A stretch of DNA of 64,000 nt from Streptomyces spinoverrucosus. GTDB taxonomy: Bacteria; Actinomycetota; Actinomycetes; Streptomycetales; Streptomycetaceae. Positions 41,111 through 49,262 of the stretch are shown here, one piece after another; the first letter of the stretch is position 1, and each line of letters starts with the position of its first letter. The stretch is from positions 310,001 through 374,000 of the forward strand of contig NZ_BJND01000007.1 of NCBI RefSeq assembly GCF_006539505.1, in the 5' to 3' direction. Made by a program: the position numbers and the translations under genes. The notes beneath the pieces were generated by a model that did not search any database, was not told the DNA's origin, and saw only the letters and a program-made list of their open reading frames with translations.

Positions 41111-42604
41111 GTGCCCCGTCCCCTCACCGCCGAGGCCGAGGTCGCCGACGAACTGTCCGTCGTCCGCCCGGACCTCGCCGCGCGGTACGCGGCCGAACTG
41201 CCGGCCGCCCGGGCGGCCGTACTGACGCGCCTGTGGCGGGCGCTCGCCCATGAGCCGCTCCCCTGGGTCGAAAGCCGCACCCCGAGCGGGGAGGGCGTCA
41301 CGCTGCGCCTGCGCGACGGACGCCGGCTGCACGGACCCGCCCCGGACCCGTACGCGACCGCCGCCTACGTCACGGCCGTACGGCTCGACGACGTGGCGCA
41401 GGACCGTCCGGCACGGCTGATGACGGACCTCGCCGTACCGCACGGTGCGGACCTCGCCGCCGAACTCGACCACAGTGTCGCCTCACTCGCCCTGTCAAGG
41501 GCTGGACAGCCGCCTCACCCGGAAGAGTGGCCGGGAAGCGACTGGGAGTGGGAGCAGCGGGTGGTGGACGGGCATCCGTACCACCCCAACTGCCGCTCGC
41601 GGCCCGGTTTCTCGGTCGCCGAGCAACTCGCCCACGCGCCCGAGCACCGCCCGCTGGTGGGGCTCGGGCTGGTGCCGGTCCCGGCAGAGACGTGCCTGGT
41701 CACGGGTGCGTGGCCGGAGCAGCTGCGGGACGGGCGGCGGGTGCTGATCCCGGTGCATCCGTGGCAGGCCGCGCATGTGCTGAAACGGCCGTGCGAGGAG
41801 CGGCTCACCGGGCATCCGCTGATGTCCCTGCGCACCCTCGCCCTGGACGGCGGAGTACACGTCAAAACCGCGCTCAGCGCGCGTCTGACGTCGTCCGTGC
41901 GGGACATCTCGGTGCCGTCGGTCGCCGCGTCCATGACCCTGTCGGCGTTCGCGGCGCAGCTGGCGGCACGCACCGACGGCCTGCTGCACATCACGCGCAC
42001 GCTGGGCGCGGTCACGGACGGGTCGCCGGACCTGGCGGCCGTGCTGCGGGAGTCGCCGCAGGAGTACGGGGGTCCCGGTGAGCGGGTGCTGCCGGTGGCC
42101 GCGCTGGCGACCACCGAACTGCCCGACTCCGCCGAATGGCTGGGTGAGTTCGCCCGGCTCGCTCTTGCCGTCGGGCTGCGGCTGCTGGAGCTGGGCGTGG
42201 CGCTGGAGGCGCACGGCCAGAACCTCCTCGTCGTGCTGTCCGCGACCGGCGCCCCGGTACGGCTGGTCTACCGCGACCTGGCCGACATCCGCGTCAGCCC
42301 GGCCCGTCTGGCCCGGCACGGCATCCCCGTCCCGGAACTGCCCGCCCGGATCCTCACGGACGACGTGACGACGCTGCGGCGCAAGCTGTTCGGGTCGCTG
42401 GTGGCGGGCGCCCTGGCCGGGACCGCCGGGTCGGGGGCGGCGCTGCGGACGGCGCTGGAGACGGCCGTACGAGACCTGCCGCGCACCCCTGACCTCGCCG
42501 CGTTGTGCGAAGAGCCGCTACCCACCAAGGCGCTGACACTGATGCGGCTGTCGCCGGGGACGGTCGGCGATCTGTGGACGGAGCTGCCCAATCCGCTGCT
42601 GTGA
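41111..42604 (+). CDS. IucA/IucC-family siderophore synthetase, second copy
   Basis: This 497-residue NIS synthetase is clearly distinct in sequence from its divergent neighbour. Motifs: RVVDGHPYHPNCRSRPGFS (about residues 155-173), VLIPVHPWQAAHVL (about 213-226), VHVKTALSARLTSSVRDISV (about 254-273) and VALEAHGQNLLVVLS (about 362-376); the end LPTKALTLMRL corresponds to LPAKTNLLLRW of the other copy. The H-P-N-C-R-S-R variant after HPYHP differs from the H-P-A-P-K-A-R of the partner, suggesting a different acyl donor or acceptor. GTG 41111 is 7 bases after GAGGAG. Two synthetases together suit two successive condensations on one diacid. No iron box of the TTAGGTTAGGCTAACC type was seen between them. 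Confidence 0.92.
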   Translation: MPRPLTAEAEVADELSVVRPDLAARYAAELPAARAAVLTRLWRALAHEPLPWVESRTPSGEGVTLRLRDGRRLHGPAPDPYATAAYVTAVRLDDVAQDRPARLMTDLAVPHGADLAAELDHSVASLALSRAGQPPHPEEWPGSDWEWEQRVVDGHPYHPNCRSRPGFSVAEQLAHAPEHRPLVGLGLVPVPAETCLVTGAWPEQLRDGRRVLIPVHPWQAAHVLKRPCEERLTGHPLMSLRTLALDGGVHVKTALSARLTSSVRDISVPSVAASMTLSAFAAQLAARTDGLLHITRTLGAVTDGSPDLAAVLRESPQEYGGPGERVLPVAALATTELPDSAEWLGEFARLALAVGLRLLELGVALEAHGQNLLVVLSATGAPVRLVYRDLADIRVSPARLARHGIPVPELPARILTDDVTTLRRKLFGSLVAGALAGTAGSGAALRTALETAVRDLPRTPDLAALCEEPLPTKALTLMRLSPGTVGDLWTELPNPLL

Positions 42605-42672
42605 CCGGCCGTTTCCGAGCAGGACGATCTTCCGTTTTGGAGCCCGACACCTCTGATCAATAAGATCCGCCG

Positions 42673-43944
42673 ATGATCACAAGACAACGGCTGGCGGCAG
42701 GGGCAAGCGCCCTGTTCGCCGCGCTGGCGGCCGGGATCGCCCTCCCGTCGACAGCGCTCGCCGACGAGACCACGGCCGCCGCGCCCAAGGTCAACCTCGT
42801 ACTGGACGTCAGCGGCTCGATGCGGGCGCGGGACATCGACGGCCAGTCGCGGATGGCGGCGGCGAAGCAGGCGTTCAACGAGGTGCTGGACGCCACGCCC
42901 GAGGACGTACAGCTCGGCATCCGCACCCTCGGCGCCAACTACCCCGGCGACGACCGGAAGACGGGCTGCAAGGACACCGCGCAGCTGTACCCGGTCGGCC
43001 CGCTGGACCGCACCGAGGCCAAGGCGGCGGTGGCCACGCTGGCGCCGACCGGCTGGACCCCGATCGGACCGGCGCTGCTGAAGGCGGCCGACGACCTCGA
43101 CGGTGGCACCGGCTCCAAGCGGATCGTGCTGATCAGCGACGGCGAGGACACCTGCGCCCCGCTCGACCCGTGCGAGGTGGCCCGCGAGATCGCCGCCAAG
43201 GGCATCGGTCTCACCATCGACACGCTCGGCCTGGTGCCCAACACCAAGATGCGCCAGCAGCTCAGCTGTATCGCCGAGGCGACCGGCGGCACCTACACCT
43301 CGGTCGAGCACACCGACGAACTCACCGATCGCGTCAACCAGTTGGTGGACCGGGCGGCCGATCCGGTGGTGACGCCGGTGGCCACCGAGGGCACGGAGCG
43401 GTGCGCGCAGGCGCCGACACTGAGGTCCGGGCTGTACACGGACCGCGAGGAGTTCGGGCAGCAGCGCTGGTACCGGGTGGACGTGCTGCCCGGCCAGGAA
43501 CTGCGCGCCTCGGTGAGCGTGTCGGCGGACCGGGACGTCAATCCGGCCTACGGCGTGCTGCTGCGGGCGGTCACGGTGAAGGGCCGCGAGATCGTGCGGG
43601 GCGAGGCGGCGGGCAACGGCCGTACGGATGTGATCTCCACCGGGCTGCGCCACCCGAAGGCCGAGCGCGACGATGTGGACGCCGACAAGCCCGCGGCCGA
43701 GACCGTGTGTCTCCAGGTCACCCACTCCTTCTCGGCGGCCGCCGGTGTGAAGACCACGCCCGGGCTGCCGCTGGAGCTGACGATCGACGTCGTCGACGGG
43801 CCCTCGCCGTCGAGCGATGTGGCCGCGTTCGGCCTCGGGCGCGGCTGGTGGCTGCTCGGCGCCCTCGTCCTGACCGGTTTCGTCGCCGGTCTGCTGTGGG
43901 GCTGGCTGTCGCGCTGGCGGGTCGCGGTCTGGAGGACCAACTGA
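42673..43944 (+). CDS. Secreted VWA-domain protein with C-terminal membrane anchor
   Basis: This 423-residue protein has a signal peptide (QRLAAGASALFAALAAGIAL then TALA, about residues 5-31), a von Willebrand A domain with a complete MIDAS (VLDVSGSMRARD at about 42-53; Thr in GWTPIGPAL; Asp in VLISDGEDTCAPLDPC), and a C-terminal helix (WWLLGALVLTGFVAGLLWGW, about 394-413) with a short basic tail. It is thus an outward-facing, metal-dependent adhesion or interaction domain held by one membrane segment. Two Cys pairs (SDGEDTCAP-DPC and GCKDT) may form disulfides. Its stop overlaps the next gene's start (TGATG), so the two act together. The ATG at 42673 gives a normal signal peptide. Confidence 0.9.
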   Translation: MITRQRLAAGASALFAALAAGIALPSTALADETTAAAPKVNLVLDVSGSMRARDIDGQSRMAAAKQAFNEVLDATPEDVQLGIRTLGANYPGDDRKTGCKDTAQLYPVGPLDRTEAKAAVATLAPTGWTPIGPALLKAADDLDGGTGSKRIVLISDGEDTCAPLDPCEVAREIAAKGIGLTIDTLGLVPNTKMRQQLSCIAEATGGTYTSVEHTDELTDRVNQLVDRAADPVVTPVATEGTERCAQAPTLRSGLYTDREEFGQQRWYRVDVLPGQELRASVSVSADRDVNPAYGVLLRAVTVKGREIVRGEAAGNGRTDVISTGLRHPKAERDDVDADKPAAETVCLQVTHSFSAAAGVKTTPGLPLELTIDVVDGPSPSSDVAAFGLGRGWWLLGALVLTGFVAGLLWGWLSRWRVAVWRTN

Positions 43945-44723
43945 TGCGTATCGTGAGGGCTTTGGGCGCGGCGCTGCTGGCGCTGGGCTGGGCCGTTTCC
44001 CCGGCTGTGGCCGACTCCCCGTCGCCGAGCCCGTCGGACGACAGCGCGGCCCCGACCGAGGCGGGCACGTCGTTCCGTACGGCGGCCGAGTTCGAGCCGG
44101 GACAGACGGCCACGGCGGACGGCTCCGCGGGCGACTACCTGTACTGGTCGTTCCCCGCGGACGCCGGTCAGCGTCCCACCGTCGAGGCGACGGTGAAACT
44201 GCCGGACACGCACGCCGCCCAGACCTGGCAGATCGACGTGTACGACGGTCTGCGGCGCCGCCAGGCCTGCCAGTACGGATCCCAGACGCGGACCGCCGCC
44301 CAGGGCGCGGCCTCCGTGGAGCTGGCCTGCACGCTGCGCAGGGTCCGTGCCTGGTCGGAGCCGTGGGCGAACGACCCGCTGCCGGGCACGTACTACATCC
44401 GCCTCACGGCGGTGGGCCTGCCGACGTCGGACCTGGGGCTGCCGGTGAGCGCCGAGGTGCGGGTCGAGGGCAAGGAGATCGGCGGCGCGGCGGCGGTGGA
44501 CGGGGCGCTGGCCGAGCCGCTGGTGCCGGGCGTGGCCGTCAAGCCGGAGGCGGAGCAGGAGGATTCCGCCGTCCTGTCGAGCATCGAACCCGAGGACGGC
44601 TGGACCTCCGGCTGGTGGTCCGACCGGTGGGTGTGGACCGCGGTGGGCGGTGCGCTGGCGGCGCTGGCCGGGGTCGGGGGGTATGCGCTGACGCGGGGCT
44701 CGGGGCGACCGACCCGCGCCTGA
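43944..44723 (+). CDS. Secreted membrane-anchored protein, partner of the VWA protein
   Basis: This 259-residue protein of no named family starts with a signal peptide (MRIVRALGAALLALGWAVS then AVA) and ends with an anchor helix (WVWTAVGGALAALAGVGGYA) and a short basic tail. The outer part opens with a Ser/Pro-rich stretch and a beta-rich segment (TAADGSAGDYLYWSFPADAG-like) reminiscent of peptidase pre-C/PPC-type domains, with a single Cys pair (QACQYG, LACTLR). The same topology as the VWA protein and the TGATG overlap suggest both form one cell-surface complex. The pair is widely recognisable as a conserved Streptomyces couple, but its role is unknown to me. Confidence 0.8.
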   Translation: MRIVRALGAALLALGWAVSPAVADSPSPSPSDDSAAPTEAGTSFRTAAEFEPGQTATADGSAGDYLYWSFPADAGQRPTVEATVKLPDTHAAQTWQIDVYDGLRRRQACQYGSQTRTAAQGAASVELACTLRRVRAWSEPWANDPLPGTYYIRLTAVGLPTSDLGLPVSAEVRVEGKEIGGAAAVDGALAEPLVPGVAVKPEAEQEDSAVLSSIEPEDGWTSGWWSDRWVWTAVGGALAALAGVGGYALTRGSGRPTRA

Positions 44724-44732
44724 TGCCGTATC

Positions 44733-44759
44733 AGAAGGCCCGCCCGGTACGGGCCTTCT
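44733..44759. terminator. Hairpin terminator after the VWA operon
   Basis: AGAAGGCCCG (44733-44742) pairs perfectly with CGGGCCTTCT (44750-44759) across 7 bases, directly after the plus-strand operon and before the convergent regulator gene. Confidence 0.85.
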
Positions 44760-44767
44760 GCCTTTCC

Positions 44768-45394
44768 TCACGCCTCCCGCAAGGCCTTGGCCGGCGTGCC
44801 GTCACCGCTCACCGTGATACGCCCGTCCCGCACCGCGTCGATCACACTCACCTCGCCGCGGCCGACCGACGTACAGGTGGCGGTGTCGAGAACCAGCACG
44901 GCGTCGGGTTCGCCCTGCGCGGGCCCGTCGCCGTACACGGGCCCGTCCTCGGCACCGACGTACAGGTGGAAGTCCCCCTCCTCCAGCCGCACTTCGACGA
45001 GCCCCTCCCCCTCCAGCGCCCGCAGCAAGGGCAGCGCGAACCAGTGGGCGCGGACCGCGTCCGTGGGCCGTCGCTCGCCGAGCTCGGCCTGCCCCCAGGC
45101 GCCCAGCGCCTGCAGCACCGGTAGCAACTCCCGCCCGCGCGGGGTGAGTTCGTAGACGTACGCCGCACCGGGCGGCGGCAACCGGCGCCTGGTCGTCAGC
45201 CCGTCGCGCTCCATGTCCTTCAGCCGGGACGCCAGTACGTCCGTGCTGACGCCCGGCAGGTCCGCGTGCAGGTCCGTATAGCGGCGCGCGCCGGCGAGGA
45301 GTTCGCGGACGATCAGCAGGGTCCAGCGGTCGCCGACGACATCGAGCGCGCGGGCGGCGGAGCAGTACTGGTCGTAGCTTCGACGAGGTGACAT
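44768..45394 (-). CDS. HxlR-like regulator with C-terminal sterol-carrier-like extension
   Basis: The 208-residue protein starts with a HxlR winged helix: SYDQYCSAARALDVVGDRWT, then LLIVRELLAGARRYTDLHAD, VSTDVLASRLKDMERDGLTT (about residues 54-73) and YVYELTPRGREL. A second half (about 110-205) has VRAHWFALPLLRALEGEG and an SCP2-like strand pattern ending GEVSVIDAVRDGRITVSGDG, a common add-on in Streptomyces regulators that may bind a lipid-like ligand. It diverges from the aminotransferase gene 81 bp away and may regulate it. I used ATG 45394 (MSPRRSYDQYC); the ATG at 45412 would add 6 residues. Confidence 0.87.
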   Translation of the reverse strand: MSPRRSYDQYCSAARALDVVGDRWTLLIVRELLAGARRYTDLHADLPGVSTDVLASRLKDMERDGLTTRRRLPPPGAAYVYELTPRGRELLPVLQALGAWGQAELGERRPTDAVRAHWFALPLLRALEGEGLVEVRLEEGDFHLYVGAEDGPVYGDGPAQGEPDAVLVLDTATCTSVGRGEVSVIDAVRDGRITVSGDGTPAKALREA

Positions 45395-45475
45395 GCGACG
45401 CAGTCTAGACATGTCGTTGGACTTTCCAAGCTCGAACTTGGTAAAACCAAGCAACACCAGTTACCGGAGGGGCGC

Positions 45476-46684
45476 ATGGAGTTCCGGCAGTCGAGCAAGC
45501 TCAGCGAGGTCTGTTACGAGATCCGCGGCCCGGTGATAGAGCACGCCAACGCGCTGGAGGAGGCGGGCCACAGCGTGCTGCGCCTCAACACCGGCAACCC
45601 CGCCCTGTTCGGCTTCGAGGCCCCGGAGGAGATCCTTCAGGACATGATCCGGATGCTGCCGCAGGCGCACGGCTACACCGACTCGCGCGGCATCCTCTCC
45701 GCCCGCCGCGCGGTCGCCCAGCGCTACCAGACGCTCGGCCTGGAGGTCGGCGTCGACGACGTGTTCCTCGGCAACGGCGTCTCCGAGCTGGTCTCCATGG
45801 CCGTACAGGCGCTGCTGGAGGACGGCGACGAGGTCCTGATCCCCGCCCCCGACTTCCCGCTGTGGACGGCGGTGACCACGCTCGCGGGCGGCAAGGCGGT
45901 GCACTACCTGTGCGACGAGCAGGCCGACTGGTACCCCGACCTGGACGACATGGCCTCGAAGATCACGGACCGCACGAAGGCCGTGGTCATCATCAACCCG
46001 AACAACCCCACGGGTGCGGTGTACCCGAAGGAGATCATCGAGGGCATCCTCGACCTGGCCCGCCGCCACGGACTGATGGTGCTCGCCGACGAGATCTACG
46101 ACCAGATCCTGTACGACGACGCCGTGCACCACTCGACCGCGGCGCTCGCGCCCGACCTGGTGGTCCTGACCTTCTGCGGCCTGTCGAAGACGTACCGGGT
46201 GGCGGGCTTCCGTTCCGGCTGGCTGGTGGTGACGGGCCCGAGGCAGCACGCGAAGGACTATCTGGAGGGCCTGACCATGCTGGCCTCCATGCGGCTGTGC
46301 TCCAACGCGCCCGCGCAGTACGCGATTCAGGCGGCGCTCGGCGGCCGGCAGTCCATCCACGAGCTGACCGCGCCGGGCGGCAGGCTGCACGAACAGCGCG
46401 ATGTGGCGTGGGAGAAGCTCAACGAGATCCCCGGGGTGTCGTGCGTGAAGCCGAAGGGCGCGCTGTACGCGTTCCCGCGGCTCGATCCCAAGGTGCACCG
46501 GATCCACGACGACGAGAAGTTCGTCCTGGACCTGCTGCTGCGGGAGAAGATCCAAGTCGTGCAGGGCACGGGCTTCAACTGGCCGACGCCGGATCACTTC
46601 CGGATCCTGACGTTGCCGCACGCGGATGATCTGGAGGCGGCGATCGGGCGGATCGGGCGGTTCCTCAGCGGGTACCGGCAGTAG
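45476..46684 (+). CDS. AlaA-like PLP-dependent aminotransferase
   Basis: This 402-residue class I/II aminotransferase opens EFRQSSKLSEVCYEIRGPVI and has LNTGNPALFGFEAPEEI, YTDSRGILSARRAVAQRY, NGVSELVSMA (phosphate site), ILIPAPDFPLW, INPNNPTGAVYPKEI (about residues 177-191), DEIYDQILYDD, and the Schiff-base Lys in CGLSKTYRVAGFRSGWLV (about 238-255). The order and spacing match the AlaA group of glutamate-pyruvate transaminases, which interconvert alanine and 2-oxoglutarate with pyruvate and glutamate. CCGGAGGGGC precedes the ATG. It is probably cotranscribed with the histidine phosphatase 21 bp downstream. Confidence 0.92.
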   Translation: MEFRQSSKLSEVCYEIRGPVIEHANALEEAGHSVLRLNTGNPALFGFEAPEEILQDMIRMLPQAHGYTDSRGILSARRAVAQRYQTLGLEVGVDDVFLGNGVSELVSMAVQALLEDGDEVLIPAPDFPLWTAVTTLAGGKAVHYLCDEQADWYPDLDDMASKITDRTKAVVIINPNNPTGAVYPKEIIEGILDLARRHGLMVLADEIYDQILYDDAVHHSTAALAPDLVVLTFCGLSKTYRVAGFRSGWLVVTGPRQHAKDYLEGLTMLASMRLCSNAPAQYAIQAALGGRQSIHELTAPGGRLHEQRDVAWEKLNEIPGVSCVKPKGALYAFPRLDPKVHRIHDDEKFVLDLLLREKIQVVQGTGFNWPTPDHFRILTLPHADDLEAAIGRIGRFLSGYRQ

Positions 46685-46705
46685 CGGCCACATACCGTGT
46701 GCCGC

Positions 46706-47308
46706 ATGGGTGATCTATTGCTGGTGCGGCACGGAGAGACCGAGTGGTCGCGGTCCGGGCGGCACACCGGACTGACGGACGTCCCGCTGACCGAGCACGG
46801 CCGCGAGGAGGCGCGCGGGCTGGTGCCGCTGATCCGGTCGCACCGGATCGGGGCCTGCTTCGTCAGTCCGTTGCAGCGGGCGCGGGAGACGGCCGAGCTC
46901 ATCGGGCTGCACGGCGCGGTGCGGGTGGACACGGATCTGCGGGAGTGGGACTACGGGGGCTACGAGGGAATCACCACCGTCGAGATCCAGCGGGAGCGGC
47001 CCGGCTGGTTCCTGTTCACGGACGGGGTGACGCCCGGGCCACCGGAACACCCCGGGGAGAGCGTGGAGCAGGTCGGGGCGCGGGCCGACCGGATGCTGGG
47101 CAAGGTGGACGCCGCCCTCGCCAACACCGAGGGCGTGGTGGTGCTGGTGTCGCACGGGCACTTCCTGCGGGTGCTGACCGCCCGACGGCTCGGGCTGCCA
47201 CCGGCGGACGGTGCCCTGTTCCAGCTGGCGACGGGGACGGTGTGCCGACTGGGCACGGAGCATGGGCGGCCGGTGATCGCGGCGTGGAATGTCAGACCCG
47301 GCTCGTAG
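46706..47308 (+). CDS. Histidine phosphatase (phosphoglycerate-mutase-like)
   Basis: This 200-residue cytosolic enzyme carries the phospho-His motif LLLVRHGETEWSRSGRHTG (about residues 4-22), the second Arg in SPLQRARETAELI, the acid in LREWDYGGYEGITT (about 76-89) and the second His in VLVSHGHFLRVL (about 152-163). Members dephosphorylate small sugars or nucleotides; the exact substrate is not evident. ATG 46706 begins directly at the catalytic strand; the GTG 9 bases upstream is less likely. It is close behind the aminotransferase gene and in the same direction. Confidence 0.9.
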   Translation: MGDLLLVRHGETEWSRSGRHTGLTDVPLTEHGREEARGLVPLIRSHRIGACFVSPLQRARETAELIGLHGAVRVDTDLREWDYGGYEGITTVEIQRERPGWFLFTDGVTPGPPEHPGESVEQVGARADRMLGKVDAALANTEGVVVLVSHGHFLRVLTARRLGLPPADGALFQLATGTVCRLGTEHGRPVIAAWNVRPGS

Positions 47309-47355
47309 CCTTCCAAGCGGTGGGGACACTGCCCAGCGCCTGGAGGGAGCACGCC

Positions 47356-47973
47356 GTGACACGACCGCCGACCGCCGCCCAGCGGCGTGTCATCGACGCC
47401 GCCGATCCGCTGACCGGTCGGCTCAGGGGGACGGATGCGCAGCTCGCGGCGCTGGTGAAGCGCGGGCTGGCGTTCCGGCATCCGCGGCCGCCGCACGATC
47501 ACTTTCTGACACCGGCGGGACATCGGATACGGGAGGCCGAACCGGCGGAGCCCGAGGTTTCTGCGTCCACCGGTGTGTTCGCCGCGCGCGTCGGCGGCGA
47601 GGAGGCCGCGCCGGACGCCGGTCCGTCCCGCGTCCGTGAGGTGCACAGCGCCTGGCAGGGCCTGCTGGAGCTGCGCCGGATGACCAACCCCGACGGTGTC
47701 ACGGACCGGCCGTGCGGCTGGGAGCGGACGCATCTGGTGCAGGCCGCCGCCCTCGCGCTGGAGGCCGCCGGGCACCGCCCGGCCGGTCAGGACTCCGCGG
47801 GCTACCGGGTGCGGGCGACCCCGCAGCCGGAGGCCGTCGCCGTGTACGAACCGGACGCCGAGGCCCTGCGGGCCTGCGCGGCCACGCTGGAGCGGGCGGG
47901 CTGGCAGGTCGGCGAGCACACGGAGCCGCGGACGCGGAGGCGGTATCTGCTGGCGTCTCCGCGGAGGGCATGA
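47356..47973 (+). CDS. Conserved hypothetical protein (205 aa)
   Basis: I recognise this only as a recurrent Streptomyces protein of unknown function. It starts VTRPPTAAQRRVIDAADPLT with a DNA-binding-like helical first 60 residues (ALVKRGLAFRHPRPPHDHFL resembles a winged-helix segment), has a variable middle, and ends with an Ala-rich part (LVQAAALALEAAGHRPAGQD and LRACAATLERAGWQVGEH). No signal peptide or membrane helix is present. GTG 47356 stands 8 bases after GGAGGGAG. It follows the phosphatase gene at 47 bp and precedes a thioesterase gene at 52 bp, so the three may form one transcript. Confidence 0.75.
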   Translation: MTRPPTAAQRRVIDAADPLTGRLRGTDAQLAALVKRGLAFRHPRPPHDHFLTPAGHRIREAEPAEPEVSASTGVFAARVGGEEAAPDAGPSRVREVHSAWQGLLELRRMTNPDGVTDRPCGWERTHLVQAAALALEAAGHRPAGQDSAGYRVRATPQPEAVAVYEPDAEALRACAATLERAGWQVGEHTEPRTRRRYLLASPRRA

Positions 47974-48025
47974 TGAGCATGCCAAGATCAAGGGCGCGGA
48001 GCGCCGACCACGACAGGGGGAAGTC

Positions 48026-48448
48026 ATGACCGAACCGTTCTCCGTCCGGGTGACGGTCCGCGGGTACGAGACCGATGTGCAGGGCCACCTCAACCAGGCG
48101 GTCTATCTCAACTACGCCGAGCACGCGCGCTGGTCACTGCTCCAGGCGGCGGGGATCACGCAGGCCGGGCTGGTGGGCACGGGCGTGGGCCCGGTGGCCC
48201 TGGAGACCAACATCCGCTACCTGCGCGAACTGCTCGCAGGCGACGAGGTCGACGTCACGTGCGCCTTCGAGTGGGGCGAGGGCAAGACGTTCAAGATGCG
48301 GCAGACGATCCGCAAGACCGACGGCACGGTCGCGGCCGAGCTGGTCGGGGTCGGCGGGTTGCTGGACCTGAAGGAGCGCAGGCTGCTGGCCGATCCGCAG
48401 GCGTACTTCAAGAACCTGGCGACCGACCCGAGCCTGTTCGGGCTGTAG
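48026..48448 (+). CDS. Hotdog-fold acyl-CoA thioesterase (4HBT family)
   Basis: This 140-residue protein has the 4-hydroxybenzoyl-CoA thioesterase motif TVRGYETDVQGHLNQAVYLN, with the catalytic Asp at about residue 16, Gly-His, Asn and Tyr in the family spacing. The rest is the long central helix AEHARWSLLQAAGI and the beta sheet IRYLRELLAGDEVDVTCAFE. It would form a dimer or tetramer and hydrolyse acyl-CoA thioesters of unknown chain. CAGGGGGAAG is placed 5 bases before the ATG at 48026. Cytosolic. Confidence 0.9.
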   Translation: MTEPFSVRVTVRGYETDVQGHLNQAVYLNYAEHARWSLLQAAGITQAGLVGTGVGPVALETNIRYLRELLAGDEVDVTCAFEWGEGKTFKMRQTIRKTDGTVAAELVGVGGLLDLKERRLLADPQAYFKNLATDPSLFGL

Positions 48449-48483
48449 CGAACCCCGTTCGCTGAGTTCGTACTCCACCTTCG

Positions 48484-48609
48484 GCGGCACCGCTGGTGGC
48501 GGCCACGGCGGAGGACTATCAGCTGGCGTTCCGGGTGGCGACGGTGATCGCGGTGTGGGCACTGGGGCTGGCGGCGGTCGTCCTGAGGACGCGCCGGACA
48601 CGGCCCTGA
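48484..48609 (+). pseudogene. C-terminal remnant of an MFS transporter
   Basis: An unbroken frame ending at TGA 48607 reads AAPLVAATAEDYQLAFRVAT, then VIAVWALGLAAVVL and a basic RTRRTRP tail: the last loop, final membrane helix and cytosolic tail of a DHA2-type MFS transporter (usual pattern YRVAMVIA...LPRR). There is no start or preceding helix; the remainder of the gene is missing. It occupies the otherwise empty 205 bp between thioesterase and exonuclease genes. Confidence 0.55.
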
Positions 48610-48653
48610 ATTCGGATGCCGGCTACGGCTTTGACCTGCGATGCTGCGGCCCC

Positions 48654-49262
48654 ATGGCCCCACGACGCATCAAACCCAGCCTCTACATCTCCGTGGACAT
48701 CGAGGCCGACGGACCGATTCCCGGGCCGTACTCGATGCTCAGCCTCGGAGCCGCGGTCGCCGGTCAGCAGGACCCCGACGGTTTCACGGCCGCGGACCCG
48801 GAGGAGCGGACCTTCTACCGTGAACTCCGGCCGATCAGCGAGGAGTTCGTGCCCGAGGCGCTCTCGGTGAGTGGGCTCGACCGGGAGCGCCTCGGGCGTG
48901 AAGGGGCCGAACCCGCGGTCGCCCTCGCCGAGTTCACCGACTGGGTGCGGGAGGTCGCCGCGGGTGCGCAGCCGGTGATGTGCGGCTATCCGGCGTCGTA
49001 CGACTGGACCTTTCTCTACTGGTACCTGATCCGCTTCACCGGATCGAGTCCCTTCGGCCACTCCGGTTGCCTCGACATGAAGACGCTGTACGCCACCAAG
49101 GCCGGGCTGCCGCTGCGGGCGGTGGCCAAGGGCACCATGCCGCGTGAGCTGCTGTCGCGGCGCCGTCACACGCACCATGCGCTGGACGACGCCGTCGAGC
49201 AGGCCGAGCTGTTCGCCAACCTCATGGCGTGGCGGGGGCCCGGGTCGTCGCCGCCCCGGTGA
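48654..49262 (+). CDS. DEDD-type 3'-5' exonuclease
   Basis: This 202-residue exonuclease-fold protein shows motif I YISVDIEADGPIPG (Asp and Glu at about residues 15-17), motif II in AGAQPVMCGYPASYDWTFLY (Asp at about 115) and motif III HTHHALDDAVEQAELF (about 180-195, with the His and Asp of the DEDDh type). It resembles stand-alone RNase T/DnaQ-like nucleases acting on DNA or RNA ends. ATG 48654 is directly before PRRIKPSLYISVD. Its last 41 bases overlap tail-to-tail with the NCS2 permease gene on the other strand. Confidence 0.88.
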   Translation: MAPRRIKPSLYISVDIEADGPIPGPYSMLSLGAAVAGQQDPDGFTAADPEERTFYRELRPISEEFVPEALSVSGLDRERLGREGAEPAVALAEFTDWVREVAAGAQPVMCGYPASYDWTFLYWYLIRFTGSSPFGHSGCLDMKTLYATKAGLPLRAVAKGTMPRELLSRRRHTHHALDDAVEQAELFANLMAWRGPGSSPPR

